Shown: positions 1 through 8,416 of the stretch, in pieces
Layout: each line of letters starts with the position of its first letter
Position numbering within the stretch: the first letter of the stretch is position 1
Virus record (IMG/VR): IMGVR_UViG_3300017783_000027
Coordinates: 1 to 54,818 of that record
Reading direction: 5' to 3' (one strand)
Source: a virus
Length of the DNA: 54,818 bases
Made by a program: the position numbers and the translations under genes
Notes under the pieces: generated by a model
The model's database searches: none
The model's input: the letters and a program-made list of their open reading frames with translations, nothing else
What the model was told of the DNA's origin: nothing

Positions 1-1
1 A

Positions 2-277
2 AAAATACAAGTTGATTTAGAAGTTGATACATCAATCAAAGACCTTGGTGTAAATCCATATGCTAAATTAATTCATATGGCAAGAGCTGTTGACGCTTGG
101 AGAATATTTCCAAGATTGTTCTTAACAGTTTACATTATATTATTATACAAATGCGTAATATGGTATATGAACTTATCTGCTCCGACTATGGAACAGAGTG
201 GCTTAATCAGTATCGTTGTTGGTGCTGGCGCAGCCTGGTTTGGTCTATACACAGGAACAAGTAAGAGTAAGAAATAA
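2..277 (+). CDS. Small membrane protein, 5' end outside window
   Basis: The reading frame is open from base 2, and the first ATG inside the window is at 77, so the true start probably lies upstream. Two hydrophobic stretches are visible, one around the LFLTVYIILLY segment and one around ISIVVGAGAAWFGLY, followed by a basic tail (GTSKSKK). This predicts two membrane helices with a charged C-terminus. The topology would suit a holin-like or other small phage membrane protein, but no family is recognised. Its stop codon overlaps the next start as TAATG, so the two are probably translationally coupled. Confidence 0.6.
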   Translation, partial: KIQVDLEVDTSIKDLGVNPYAKLIHMARAVDAWRIFPRLFLTVYIILLYKCVIWYMNLSAPTMEQSGLISIVVGAGAAWFGLYTGTSKSKK

Positions 278-405
278 TGGATTGGGTAACAGCAGACTTA
301 TTACAAGTAATCAACGAGACAAGTTGGTTTGATGGCATAGGCACAATAGTTGTTTTACTAGGTGCATACGCTATTTACAAATACATCAACAAAAGGTTTA
401 AATAG
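277..405 (+). CDS. Small membrane protein (42 aa)
   Basis: This 42-residue frame starts at an ATG sharing one base with the preceding stop (TAATG) and ends 2 nt before the next gene. It has a polar N-terminus (MDWVTADLLQ...), a single hydrophobic helix around GTIVVLLGAYAIYKYI, and a basic end (NKRFK). The tight fit between two genes and the membrane-protein pattern support it being real. Function is unknown; a role next to the neighbouring two-helix protein is only a guess. Confidence 0.6.
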   Translation: MDWVTADLLQVINETSWFDGIGTIVVLLGAYAIYKYINKRFK

Positions 406-407
406 AA

Positions 408-2213
408 ATGTCAACAGCATTAGCAGTCGTAGAAGAAATGCAATCAAAAGTAGGTGGCGCCCTAGTAGGTGGTTCTGCTACTGTTATGAGGCAAGACGAG
501 CCGAGAGACAGTCATATTGGTATTCAATTACTTGAACAGTTAAGAGATTTACAATTGAAAACTGTACAAGGTATCACTAGAGTGTACGACTTGCTAAACA
601 GAATGCTGAACTTTGACAAAGCAGAGGCACGTAGAGCAAGAGATAATGCAGACGCTAATCTATTGACTGGTCCAGCAGGATTAGGTAATGATAATGATAT
701 TGATGGCAACCTTGACGCAAGAGACAATTCTGGTGGTGGTATAGGTAACTTTGCTTCAGCAGCCGGTGGTGGACTTGTAAGTGGTCTATTATTAGCATTA
801 AAGAAAAGACTTACAAAAATATTTCAACCTTTAATAAACTTCTTTGGTAAGGCAGGACCTTTTGGTAGAGTATTTGCCAGACTAGCAGTTTTATTACCAT
901 TCTTAGGTAGATTTGGTCCTATTGGTCTTGTGATTACAGGTATTCAATTGTTAATGTATTATATGGATGAGATTGTTGAGGCTTTATCGCCAGTGCTTGA
1001 CCTCATTGATAAAATGTGGACAGCAGTTAAACCATTATTTGACGCCATACTAGTAGTCGCAGATAAAGTTATTAAATTAGGTCTTGCAAGCATAGGTACT
1101 GGTATAGAGATTGCAGCTGGTCTAATCGGTACAACATTTGATACATTTTTAGCAAGTCTAAACTTTGTTAGTGACTTGATATGGGGAATTGTAACAGGTG
1201 ATATGGAATTAATCAAAGAGGCATGGACAACAATCAAGGCTGAGTTTACAAGGATTGGTAATGATATTATCGGTGTATTTACAGGTGCCTTTGATAATTT
1301 AATTGCAAAGATTGAAAAGATTTTTAACATAGATGATTTAGTAGGCACAGTAACAACAGCCTTTAATGACATGGTAGCATGGTTTAAAGCAATAGGTTTA
1401 GCAATTTACAATCCTGAAACAGGTGCATTATTTGGTTACACATGGGACATGGTCAAGGGAAGTATAACAGATACCTTTGATAGTATGGTCACATGGTTCA
1501 GTAATTTAGGTAAGAAAATTTATAACAGTGAAACAGGAGAGTTATTTGGTTATCAATTACCTGAACTACCAAGTTTAGATGACATTGGTACTTGGTTTGG
1601 TGATTTAGGCAAAAAAGTTTACAATCCTGAAACAGGCGAGTTGTTTGGTTATCAATTACCAGCAATGCCTAGTTTATCAGACATTGGCACTTGGTTCAGT
1701 GATTTAGGTAATAAGGTGTACAATGGCGAAACTAATTCACTATTTGGTTATCAATTACCTGAACTACCAACTTTGTCAACTATGTTTGATAAGATAAAAG
1801 AAATAAGAAACAAGATTTATGACCCCGAAACAGGTAAGATATTTGGTTTTACAATGCCATCATTTAGTGACTTTGAATTACCTAATATTGGTGACATGAT
1901 TAAGAAAGTATTTGCTAGTATATTACCATCGCCTGATAGTTGGTTATTCAAATTTTTACCAGATGGTATGAAACAAATGTCAACAGATGTTGCAGCTGCA
2001 GAATCAGCAACTCTTTCAGGTACAGTTGAATCTATGCCTAATAAAATGAATCCTAATGAAATGAAAGCGGCTGATGTGGGTGGTACAACAATTGTTAAAG
2101 TTGACGGCAATAATAACTCAACAGCAACAACAAATAATCAAACTATACAAACAGCACCTTTAGACACAGGTCAGAAGTTGGCAAAGAAACAAGGTTTTGC
2201 TCCGTTAGGTTAA
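408..2213 (+). CDS. Large hydrophobic, repeat-bearing virion protein; candidate tape measure (gp29-like position)
   Basis: A 601-residue protein. Residues about 40-80 are charged and helix-prone, 121-186 are strongly hydrophobic with Gly-Pro turns (GPFGR, GPIGL), and 333-481 hold five copies of an IYNPETGxLFGY motif. The C-terminus is Asn/Thr rich. In T4, the tape-measure protein gp29 (590 aa) is encoded directly upstream of gene 48. This protein is about the same length and lies upstream of the gp48/54-like gene with only gp4 (opposite strand) between. Hydrophobic stretches are common in tape-measure proteins. This is inference from position, size and composition, and another tail or baseplate protein is possible. 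It overlaps gp4 tail to tail by 4 nt. Confidence 0.55.
   Translation: MSTALAVVEEMQSKVGGALVGGSATVMRQDEPRDSHIGIQLLEQLRDLQLKTVQGITRVYDLLNRMLNFDKAEARRARDNADANLLTGPAGLGNDNDIDGNLDARDNSGGGIGNFASAAGGGLVSGLLLALKKRLTKIFQPLINFFGKAGPFGRVFARLAVLLPFLGRFGPIGLVITGIQLLMYYMDEIVEALSPVLDLIDKMWTAVKPLFDAILVVADKVIKLGLASIGTGIEIAAGLIGTTFDTFLASLNFVSDLIWGIVTGDMELIKEAWTTIKAEFTRIGNDIIGVFTGAFDNLIAKIEKIFNIDDLVGTVTTAFNDMVAWFKAIGLAIYNPETGALFGYTWDMVKGSITDTFDSMVTWFSNLGKKIYNSETGELFGYQLPELPSLDDIGTWFGDLGKKVYNPETGELFGYQLPAMPSLSDIGTWFSDLGNKVYNGETNSLFGYQLPELPTLSTMFDKIKEIRNKIYDPETGKIFGFTMPSFSDFELPNIGDMIKKVFASILPSPDSWLFKFLPDGMKQMSTDVAAAESATLSGTVESMPNKMNPNEMKAADVGGTTIVKVDGNNNSTATTNNQTIQTAPLDTGQKLAKKQGFAPLG
1404..1850 (+). repeat. Five in-gene repeats of about 99 nt (33 residues)
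   Basis: Within the 408-2213 gene, an I/V-Y-N/D-x-E-T-x-x-x-F-G-Y/F motif recurs at residues 333, 371, 404, 437 and 470. The first spacing is 38 residues and the next three are 33 each. Between copies 2 and 4 the linker (QLPELPSL..IGTWF.DLG) is also conserved, giving near-identical DNA. This is coding tandem duplication, not a CRISPR or transposon. Confidence 0.85.
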
Positions 2214-2641
2214 TACTTACCTAATTCTTTTTCTGTAATAAGTTTAAATTCCATATTATTGTGTTCACAATAGGCTCTTGCAGCCTTCCATTTTGCCTGA
2301 TTTTTGACATACTCAAATGACTCACGTAGATAGACTTTAGACTTTTTAGTAGGTGGTTTTGGTGGTTTACATTGACGATAAGGTTTTATCTCTATCATAA
2401 ACTTCTTGCCTTTACCAGTTTTTATGATAAAGTCAGGAAAATACCTATGATATCTCTTATCAATGGGATTATAGTATCGTACAGGCAATTCTTCACTTGC
2501 CCAATGTGTAATATCTTTATTTGAGTCACAATATAACATAAATCTCTTCTCTAAAAGAGACCTATACACGATACCTTTAGGGTCGCCGACATATTTGCTT
2601 GGATTGACTGGTTTGAATAAACCCTTGTAACTCTTTCTCAT
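2210..2641 (-). CDS. gp4: Head completion protein, T4 gp4-like, PD-(D/E)xK nuclease fold
   Basis: The chosen start (ATG at 2641) gives 143 residues, close to T4 gp4. The sequence shows YRSLLE (26-31), an aromatic Trp in HWASEE, then RYFPDF (D70) and MIEIKP (E84, K86). This is the PD-(D/E)xK nuclease pattern also seen in TnsA-like proteins. In T4, gp4 finishes the filled head before tail joining. A longer reading from 2692 is possible, but the conserved part begins at MRKSYKG. The gene sits alone on the minus strand inside a rightward late block and ends by overlapping the 408-2213 gene by 4 nt. Confidence 0.75.
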   Translation of the reverse strand: MRKSYKGLFKPVNPSKYVGDPKGIVYRSLLEKRFMLYCDSNKDITHWASEELPVRYYNPIDKRYHRYFPDFIIKTGKGKKFMIEIKPYRQCKPPKPPTKKSKVYLRESFEYVKNQAKWKAARAYCEHNNMEFKLITEKELGKY

Positions 2642-2658
2642 AATGTACCTATAACTTA

Positions 2659-2666
2659 TATAAATA
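2659..2666 (+). promoter_or_regulatory. T4-type late promoter TATAAATA
   Basis: Exact T4 late consensus octamer, ending 26 nt before the ATG at 2693. A Shine-Dalgarno-like AGAGGA lies between. It probably starts the gp48/54-gp53-hub transcript. Confidence 0.75.
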
Positions 2667-2692
2667 TTACTAACTAGAGGATATTTAGGCAT

Positions 2693-3832
2693 ATGGGATT
2701 AAAGACATTTAAAGCAGCGGCCGGTGGGTTATTCAATTCAGCAGTAGCTAAAGGCGCTGAAGTTGTAGGCAACGCATTAACAGGACAAACATCAGGATTT
2801 GACAATCAACAAGGTAAAGTATCAGCCGAGTTGTTAGACAAATCTCCTTATGAAGTACCTGATAGTCCACAAGAGAAACTAAAAAGAAATCCATTAAAGT
2901 TTTCAACAGTACAATATCCACTTGACCTTGGTACGAATGAATTAGGACATTATATTCTATTTCTTATCAAAGAGGCAAGAACAAATAAAGGATATGCCGA
3001 GGCAGACATAGGAAATTCAGTAGGTCAATCACTACACGGAGACCAAGATGGTGCTTCAGATTATACTACTACAGCAAAGGCAAGAAAGTCAAGTATCAAC
3101 GAAACATCAAGTAACGGCTCTGTAAATAGTAGATTACCAGGTTCAGAGAACACAACAGCCGCTATATCAATCTATATGCCACCAGGTATTAAAGTGAGTT
3201 ATGGACAATCATACGAAAGTGAAAGTATGAATTTGACAGGTGATATTATGGCGTCACTAGATAAGGCAGGTGAGGCCGAAACTTCTGCTGGAAAAGTAAA
3301 TGCAGTATTAGAGGGTGTTGTTGGTGGTGGTACACGTTACGCAAAAGGTTTATTATCAGAGGCAGTTAACTTTGCCGGTGCAGGTGACCCCGTAAGATTA
3401 GGTATGAAACGTGCCGGTGTTGCAATGAATCCAAGAGACGAACAGTTTTACAATGCGCCAGAGTATAGAGGTTTTGAATACACATTTGATTTCTGGCCTA
3501 GAAGTAAAGAAGAATTAAAACATGTACAAGATATTATATTCATGTTCAAATATCACAGTGCTCCAGGTTTATCAGCTGAGGGTGCAGGTGCCATGTTCCA
3601 TATTCCTAGTAAATTTGAAATACAATATTTAAATCATGGTAAACAAAACACATATCTTAATAAGATTGCAAATTGTTATTGTAAATCTGTTGCAGTTGAT
3701 TATGGTCCTGATGGTCAAAACTCATTCTTTGAAAGAGATTTCAAAGGTGCTTCGCCTGTACACTACAAAATGACTGTAACATTTATAGAAGACAAATACA
3801 TCACTAAATCAGATATATTAAGAGGTTACTAA
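2693..3832 (+). CDS. gp48: Baseplate tail-tube cap/initiator, gp48/gp54-like
   Basis: A 379-residue protein. The hallmarks are an N-terminal YPLDLGTNELGHYILFLIKE-like segment, a mid-region YEYTFDFWPRS-type stretch (read as FEYTFDFWPRSKEE), and a C-terminus with CYCKSVAVDYGPDGQ followed by HYKMTVTFIED. This matches tube-like baseplate proteins of T4-type marine phages, usually annotated as gp48. T4 gp48 and gp54 are both related to tail-tube gp19 and sit on the hub to start tube growth. Which of the two this is cannot be settled by eye. It follows a TATAAATA element and runs into gp53 (stop and start share bases). Confidence 0.65.
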   Translation: MGLKTFKAAAGGLFNSAVAKGAEVVGNALTGQTSGFDNQQGKVSAELLDKSPYEVPDSPQEKLKRNPLKFSTVQYPLDLGTNELGHYILFLIKEARTNKGYAEADIGNSVGQSLHGDQDGASDYTTTAKARKSSINETSSNGSVNSRLPGSENTTAAISIYMPPGIKVSYGQSYESESMNLTGDIMASLDKAGEAETSAGKVNAVLEGVVGGGTRYAKGLLSEAVNFAGAGDPVRLGMKRAGVAMNPRDEQFYNAPEYRGFEYTFDFWPRSKEELKHVQDIIFMFKYHSAPGLSAEGAGAMFHIPSKFEIQYLNHGKQNTYLNKIANCYCKSVAVDYGPDGQNSFFERDFKGASPVHYKMTVTFIEDKYITKSDILRGY

Positions 3833-4371
3833 TGAGATATTTTGCAGACTTACCAAAAATAAATTACGATATAGAAGCCAACGGCAGTTTAAAGTTGGTG
3901 CCTGATATATTCAGACGTGTCAAAATCAGAAGTAAGATTAAAGACAATGTTATGTTGTTTGACAAGTATGATATTGATTCAGGTGAGAAACCAGAAGATG
4001 TAGCATTCAAAGTATATGGTGACCCAGCATTTCATTGGGTTATATTGTTGACAAATAATATTGTAAACAGATATTACGAATGGCCGTTAAGTGAGTATGA
4101 TTTTCAAAAATATGTTGAAGATAAGTACACTAATCCAGGTGCAATACATCACTACGAAGTAACACAATCTAGTGGAAAGCAAAAGGGAGACGGTCCTGGT
4201 GACTACCAGACACACAAAATTGAGGTTAATAGTGATTATGTTGGTGCAGAGGCAGTATCTAATATTGAATATGAACGAAGAATACAAGATAATATAAGAC
4301 AGATACAGATATTAAGTCCAGAGTATTTACAGACTTTCATCAACGAGTATAAAGCATTGATTAGAAGATAA
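3832..4371 (+). CDS. gp53: Baseplate wedge protein gp53
   Basis: A 179-residue protein starting at the TAATGA overlap with the previous gene. The family signature is clear: LFDKYDI (42-48), GEKPEDVAFKVYGDP (51-65), HWVILLTNNI (68-77) and YEWPLS (82-87). T4 gp53 (196 aa) joins neighbouring baseplate wedges around the hub. Length, motifs and position between the tube-cap gene and the hub gene agree with that role. Confidence 0.85.
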   Translation: MRYFADLPKINYDIEANGSLKLVPDIFRRVKIRSKIKDNVMLFDKYDIDSGEKPEDVAFKVYGDPAFHWVILLTNNIVNRYYEWPLSEYDFQKYVEDKYTNPGAIHHYEVTQSSGKQKGDGPGDYQTHKIEVNSDYVGAEAVSNIEYERRIQDNIRQIQILSPEYLQTFINEYKALIRR

Positions 4372-4375
4372 TGAC

Positions 4376-5839
4376 ATGGCAACAGATATATTAAAAAAAG
4401 CAGGTGAATATAACCTAGAACAAGTAGAATTAATATCATATAGAAACCACGGCGAAGAGGGCGGTGTTATTACTATGGATATTAAACCGATTACCATTCA
4501 GGTAGAGTTACTAGAAGATTTATCACAACATTTCCTATCTGGCGCAATAACCGTATATGATACGCAGGATGTACGCACAGTATTACCAATCACAGGACTA
4601 GAACGACTCAAACTTAAATTCAATACACCTGGTATGCCTGGTTATTCATTTAATGAAACAGATGGTGTACCGTTTCAAGTGTATAAGATAGAACAAGTAA
4701 AGATTGACGATAGTTATAATCGTGGTCAATTCTATAAGATTCACTTTACATCTCCTGAAGCATACTATAACGACATTACAAGAGTAAGTCAAGCGTTTGA
4801 AGGTGTTATTGAGGACGCAGTTGATAAGTTATTAAGACAAAAGAATTTTCTCAACAGTCAAAAACATCTATATTTTGAGCCAACTAAATCAAATACAAAG
4901 AACGTAATACCAAACCTTAAACCAGTAGAGGTGATTAACTTCCTTGCTAAACAGGCAAGGTCAAGTCTTTACGCAAATACAGGTTACATGTTCTATGAGA
5001 CGGCGCAAGGGTTTAACTTTAGAAGTTTAGAGTCTATGCTAGCAATAGGTGGTGCAAAGGCAAGACCAAGTAGATGGTCATTTTACCACCAATTGAACAA
5101 CGTACAACCTGATAATGTGGTCATGCAGATGAACAGTGTAAAACGATATGAGATACACAGTCCGGTCAATATGGATGAAACAATTAATTCAGGTGCATTT
5201 GCCAGTCGCCTGATTACAGTAGACCATTTTAACAAGAAGGTGGCAACGAATGATTTTGATTACAGCGCCAACTTCCATAAGAATTTTCATACTGAACACA
5301 CTAACGGAGACAAATCAGATAATAAAATGATATTGCCATTACATAAATTTGGTGATACAAACAAGGATTTGTCACAAATGCCAATGGCCAAGTTAATGGT
5401 GCATAGTGAGACAGCAAAGAAACATGATAGTTATGATGATATACCACAAACAGACCTGGTACAATCACAGAATAGTCAACGAATTATGTTAATGCAAAAC
5501 AATATAGTCATGTTGGTCAATGGTATTACCTTGTTAAGATGTGGTGACATTGTAGATTTCAATATGCCATTGATGAGACCAGTATTAGACAAGAAAGAAG
5601 AGACCAATCCATATCATGCAGGACGATACCTAATTAAATCTATTAAACATACAATATCAGTAGAGGCAGGTAAACATGACATGGTATTACATTGTATGAA
5701 AGATTCAGTAGCGTCACCATTACCAGTAGAGACAAACGCAGTACAGATTACACCAAAGGATAGGTCAACGGCCAGTACAGTTTACCAAGAAGACGAGGCA
5801 ATCTTAGCCCGCCTTTCAGATAGTATGGGAAGTACATAA
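4376..5839 (+). CDS. gp27: Baseplate hub protein, gp27-like
   Basis: A 487-residue protein, starting 4 nt after gp53. The N-terminus gives beta-rich domains (IKPITIQVELLEDLSQHFLSG). The middle carries PVEVINFLAKQARSSLY (183-199) and GYMFYETAQGFNFRSLESML (203-222), a segment typical of gp27/gpD-type hub proteins, which form a trimeric torus under the tail tube. T4 gp27 is 391 aa, so this is larger. The gp5-like spike gene follows closely, consistent with a gp27-gp5 hub. The exact family assignment is moderately sure. Confidence 0.65.
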   Translation: MATDILKKAGEYNLEQVELISYRNHGEEGGVITMDIKPITIQVELLEDLSQHFLSGAITVYDTQDVRTVLPITGLERLKLKFNTPGMPGYSFNETDGVPFQVYKIEQVKIDDSYNRGQFYKIHFTSPEAYYNDITRVSQAFEGVIEDAVDKLLRQKNFLNSQKHLYFEPTKSNTKNVIPNLKPVEVINFLAKQARSSLYANTGYMFYETAQGFNFRSLESMLAIGGAKARPSRWSFYHQLNNVQPDNVVMQMNSVKRYEIHSPVNMDETINSGAFASRLITVDHFNKKVATNDFDYSANFHKNFHTEHTNGDKSDNKMILPLHKFGDTNKDLSQMPMAKLMVHSETAKKHDSYDDIPQTDLVQSQNSQRIMLMQNNIVMLVNGITLLRCGDIVDFNMPLMRPVLDKKEETNPYHAGRYLIKSIKHTISVEAGKHDMVLHCMKDSVASPLPVETNAVQITPKDRSTASTVYQEDEAILARLSDSMGST

Positions 5840-5919
5840 TGTTTAAGTTCCGATTTCCGACAGTAGCTGGCAACCTCTGTACATATGAGATAAGTAATAA
5901 TGAAACAAGTAAAGGTTAA
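5839..5919 (+). CDS. Possible 26-aa peptide
   Basis: A short frame whose ATG overlaps the hub stop (TAATG) and which ends 6 nt before the next gene. It begins MFKFRFPTVAGN. The coupled start favours translation, but the length and lack of recognisable features make it weakly supported. Confidence 0.25.
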   Translation: MFKFRFPTVAGNLCTYEISNNETSKG

Positions 5920-5925
5920 GCAGGT

Positions 5926-6234
5926 ATGATAGGTAAAGTATATGAGATAGCCAACGAGATACTACGAGGTAGGACTGATAAGAAAAAACAATCAGCATCC
6001 TCTCAAAGGTCAGAGGCCAAGTTTCTACGAGACTTATCACACAATACACCGAATAGTGACATGTTTGATGAGTTAGGTAAGTATGAGTGGATGGACTATG
6101 AGGGTCTTAAACGAGATTCTAGTGGAATGCGAAATGCTTTAAATAGATACGGAAATAGAAGTTTACGCACTTGGAACGTATTGATACCATTGAGTATTTT
6201 AATTGTAGGATTGGGAGTTTTACTTTGCGTATGA
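5926..6234 (+). CDS. Small C-terminally membrane-anchored protein
   Basis: A 102-residue protein with a basic, polar body (RGRTDKKKQSASSQRSEAK) and one C-terminal hydrophobic helix (VLIPLSILIVGLGVLLCV). The pattern suggests a tail-anchored membrane protein facing the cytoplasm. It lies between the hub and spike genes in the late block. No family is recognised. Its stop overlaps a following short frame as ATGA. Confidence 0.6.
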   Translation: MIGKVYEIANEILRGRTDKKKQSASSQRSEAKFLRDLSHNTPNSDMFDELGKYEWMDYEGLKRDSSGMRNALNRYGNRSLRTWNVLIPLSILIVGLGVLLCV

Positions 6235-6311
6235 AATATTTAAATAGTCGTTTATTGCGTATAGCAAGCGTATTAAAAGGCGACATATATGAAGGAAAAA
6301 TAAATGGCTGA
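6231..6311 (+). CDS. Possible 26-aa coupled peptide before the spike gene
   Basis: The ATG at 6231 overlaps the preceding stop (ATGA), and the frame reads through to 6311, overlapping the first codons of the gp5-like gene in another frame. It starts MKYLNSRLLRIASVLKG. Overlap at both ends could couple translation across the gap. Weak evidence only. Confidence 0.25.
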   Translation: MKYLNSRLLRIASVLKGDIYEGKING

Positions 6312-7380
6312 CGAGAATTTTTTAGGACGGAATGGGTTTTATACCTTTACTGGCGTTGTTGAGGACAGGCAAGACCCTCAATATGCAGGCCGTTTACGTG
6401 TTCGTTGTATAGGAATTCATACAGATGACAAGCAGACATTACCAACGGCCGACTTGCCGTGGGCCAGTATCATAATGCCTGTTACATCTAGTGGGATATC
6501 AGGTCTTGGTGAGTCTCCGTCTTTCCTTGTAGAGGGAACGTGGTGTTTTGGGTACTTTAGAGACGGCATATCGCAACAGGAACCAGTGGTATTGGGCAGT
6601 TTACCTGGCCGGCCATCAGAGTTATCTTCTCCTTCTAAAGGTTTCTATGACCCTAACGGTGTTTATCCCAAGTATAAGGATGAGACGGATGTAAATAGGT
6701 TGGCCGTTAATGGTGTGGATGAACATCTTTCTTTGACATTACGTAAGCTGGCACGTACTACAGGTATTGCTACGGCAGACTTTAATAGTAAGACTAATGC
6801 TGATTCGTCTGTAATGGAGGCAAGTGATTCGGATACATGGGACCAGCCAGAGATACCATACAATGCAACTTACCCTTACAATCATGTATATGAGACCGAA
6901 TCAGGCCATATCAGAGAATATGACGACACGAAGGACAATGAACGTATCTATGAGGCCCACATGTCAGGCACCTCATATGAAATAGACAAAGACGGTAATA
7001 AGGTAGATATAATAAAGGGCAGCCATTATACCATAGTTTCAACCAATAGTCAAGCACAAATACGAGGCAATTCGGATATCACACTAGATGGCAGGCACAA
7101 GTTATATATTAACAAGAGTGGTCAATTAAATAACCATTATGATATACAAGTAGGACCTAATGCAAGTATTAATATACAAGTTGACACAGGCGATATAAAC
7201 CTAGTCACAGTTGCTGGTAAGGTAAATGTCAACGCAGGTGGTGACTATAACCTCAAGGTTGGTGGTAATATGACTGTAGATGTAGAAGGCCATTACTTAG
7301 AGAACGTCAGCGAGACAAGAACACAGAATACTACCAAAGAGTCAGTCATAAGAGGTAGAAGAATAGACCTAAACCCTTAA
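6304..7380 (+). CDS. gp5: Baseplate spike, gp5-like OB-fold and beta-helix, no lysozyme domain
   Basis: A 358-residue protein with an AAGGAA-type Shine-Dalgarno. Residues about 10-105 form the gp5/VgrG OB-fold domain (FTGVVEDRQDPQYAGRLRVR, LPWASIIMPV, GTWCFGYFRDG, EPVVLGSLPG). The C-terminal part (YNHVYETESGHIREYDDT, then short periodic beta-strands to NVNAGGDYNLKVGGNMTVD) matches the needle-like beta-helix. T4 gp5 (575 aa) has a lysozyme domain between these; no stretch of that size or character is present here. It should still form the central membrane-puncturing needle, capped by the PAAR protein at 14845-15150. Confidence 0.8.
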   Translation: MADENFLGRNGFYTFTGVVEDRQDPQYAGRLRVRCIGIHTDDKQTLPTADLPWASIIMPVTSSGISGLGESPSFLVEGTWCFGYFRDGISQQEPVVLGSLPGRPSELSSPSKGFYDPNGVYPKYKDETDVNRLAVNGVDEHLSLTLRKLARTTGIATADFNSKTNADSSVMEASDSDTWDQPEIPYNATYPYNHVYETESGHIREYDDTKDNERIYEAHMSGTSYEIDKDGNKVDIIKGSHYTIVSTNSQAQIRGNSDITLDGRHKLYINKSGQLNNHYDIQVGPNASINIQVDTGDINLVTVAGKVNVNAGGDYNLKVGGNMTVDVEGHYLENVSETRTQNTTKESVIRGRRIDLNP

Positions 7381-7563
7381 GCTGGCCACAAGGCCACCAT
7401 GGAAAAGCGCTATAAGTTTTTGGCTTTGATTCGCTAAACTATAAATGCAATAACGTCCCTTAAACTTATATTTAACTGGATAAATATTATCACAGGAATT
7501 CCTGGAGGCCAAAATAACTCGTCCAGGATTTGATACAACAATATGAAGAGGAATGATTAAAAC
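7381..7563 (+). other. Intergenic stretch with small hairpins
   Basis: A 183-nt gap with no convincing gene. It holds a TGGCC-ACAA-GGCCA stem directly after the gp5-like stop without a T-run, a TCCTGG/CCAGGA stem near 7499-7531, and two one-mismatch late-promoter-like octamers (TATAAATG at 7440, GATAAATA at 7479). The second of these is the better candidate promoter for the gene at 7564. Confidence 0.35.
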
Positions 7564-7905
7564 ATGGGATTCGTAAACGGGAACAGAATGTGTTCCATCA
7601 AACTTACAAATGACGCAGTATGGGTATTAAGTGACCTTTATAAGAAATGGCACGGTGCGAAATATACAATAGTACAGAAAATACCTAATACAAGCAATCC
7701 AGTTCTTTACGGTGTCAATCCTTCAAAAAAGGATTTCTTTGGGTCACTCAACGTAGAAGTCATGCATTTGAAACAAGTTCTATGTATGAGTGAAGAAGTC
7801 TATAACGAGTTAAAATTTAAAACATTAGATGTCAAACTTACAATAGATGGTTATGTATTGTTTAATTGGTTTGACTCTTATACAAAGGATAATGAAAATG
7901 AATAA
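7564..7905 (+). CDS. Hypothetical protein (113 aa)
   Basis: A 113-residue soluble protein of mixed composition (MGFVNGNRMCSIKLTNDAVW...) with no motif I can name. An AGAGGA Shine-Dalgarno lies about 11 nt upstream of the ATG. It overlaps the start of the following DUF454-like gene by a few codons, suggesting one transcript. Function unknown. Confidence 0.55.
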   Translation: MGFVNGNRMCSIKLTNDAVWVLSDLYKKWHGAKYTIVQKIPNTSNPVLYGVNPSKKDFFGSLNVEVMHLKQVLCMSEEVYNELKFKTLDVKLTIDGYVLFNWFDSYTKDNENE

Positions 7906-8317
7906 ATTAAGAAAGATATTATGGTTTAGTTTAGGTATGTTATTAGTAGGTATTGCTATCATAGGTGTTTATCTACCTGGTCTACCATGGTCTACACCGG
8001 CCGTTGGCGCAGCCTTTTGTTTTGCAAAGTCAAGCAAACGTATGCACGATTGGATTATGAACCACAAACTCTTTGGCCCTTTCATAAAGAATTGGTCTAC
8101 AAAGAGAGTGTTTCCTACAAAGTTTAAATATGCAATGATTCTGACAATGATGTCTTCATTGTTGATTATGTATTTCACTACAGGTAATATGAAAGCAATT
8201 ATGTGGACAGGTGGCGCAATGGCTCTCTGTGCTATATGGGGTTGGAGATATCCAGGTAGTGTTGAGGAACATAAACGCAGAAAAGTCGCAGGTGAGAGGA
8301 TTGCATGGATAAGATAA
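7898..8317 (+). CDS. DUF454 (YbaN-like) inner-membrane protein
   Basis: The start at 7898 has AAAGGA eight bases upstream, giving 139 residues; upstream ATGs at 7847 and 7892 are worse placed. The sequence follows the DUF454 pattern: a first helix ending in VYLPGLPWSTP, then AFCFAKSSKRMHDWIMNHKLFGPFIKNW, a basic stretch (KRVFPTKFKY), and two more hydrophobic helices. The family is known from bacteria as a small inner-membrane protein of unclear function, so a host origin is likely. It sits beside two tiny membrane proteins and a desaturase, suggesting a membrane-related accessory block. Confidence 0.7.
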   Translation: MNKLRKILWFSLGMLLVGIAIIGVYLPGLPWSTPAVGAAFCFAKSSKRMHDWIMNHKLFGPFIKNWSTKRVFPTKFKYAMILTMMSSLLIMYFTTGNMKAIMWTGGAMALCAIWGWRYPGSVEEHKRRKVAGERIAWIR

Positions 8318-8412
8318 AAGGTTTAGGGAAATACGTTCTAGGGATATTCGTTATCTTTACGTTCTTCTTTGCGTTGGCCTGTTTACTTAACTATATGCAA
8401 GGTACATTATAA
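8305..8412 (+). CDS. Tiny membrane protein (35 aa)
   Basis: The ATG at 8305 lies inside the end of the DUF454-like gene in another frame, and the reading is MDKIKGLGKYVLG, then a hydrophobic helix (IFVIFTFFFALACLL) and a short polar end. The upstream AGGTGAGAGGA serves as a Shine-Dalgarno. One membrane helix with a basic cytoplasmic N-terminus is predicted. Function unknown. Confidence 0.5.
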   Translation: MDKIKGLGKYVLGIFVIFTFFFALACLLNYMQGTL

Positions 8413-8416
8413 TCTG

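Noticed and set aside
1404-1850. Repeats as CRISPR or tandem satellite
   Set aside because: They are in frame within a protein gene, with a 99-nt period and no spacers.
7440-7447. TATAAATG as a late promoter
   Set aside because: One mismatch at the last base and more than 110 nt from the next gene; GATAAATA at 7479 is a better candidate, and neither is convincing.
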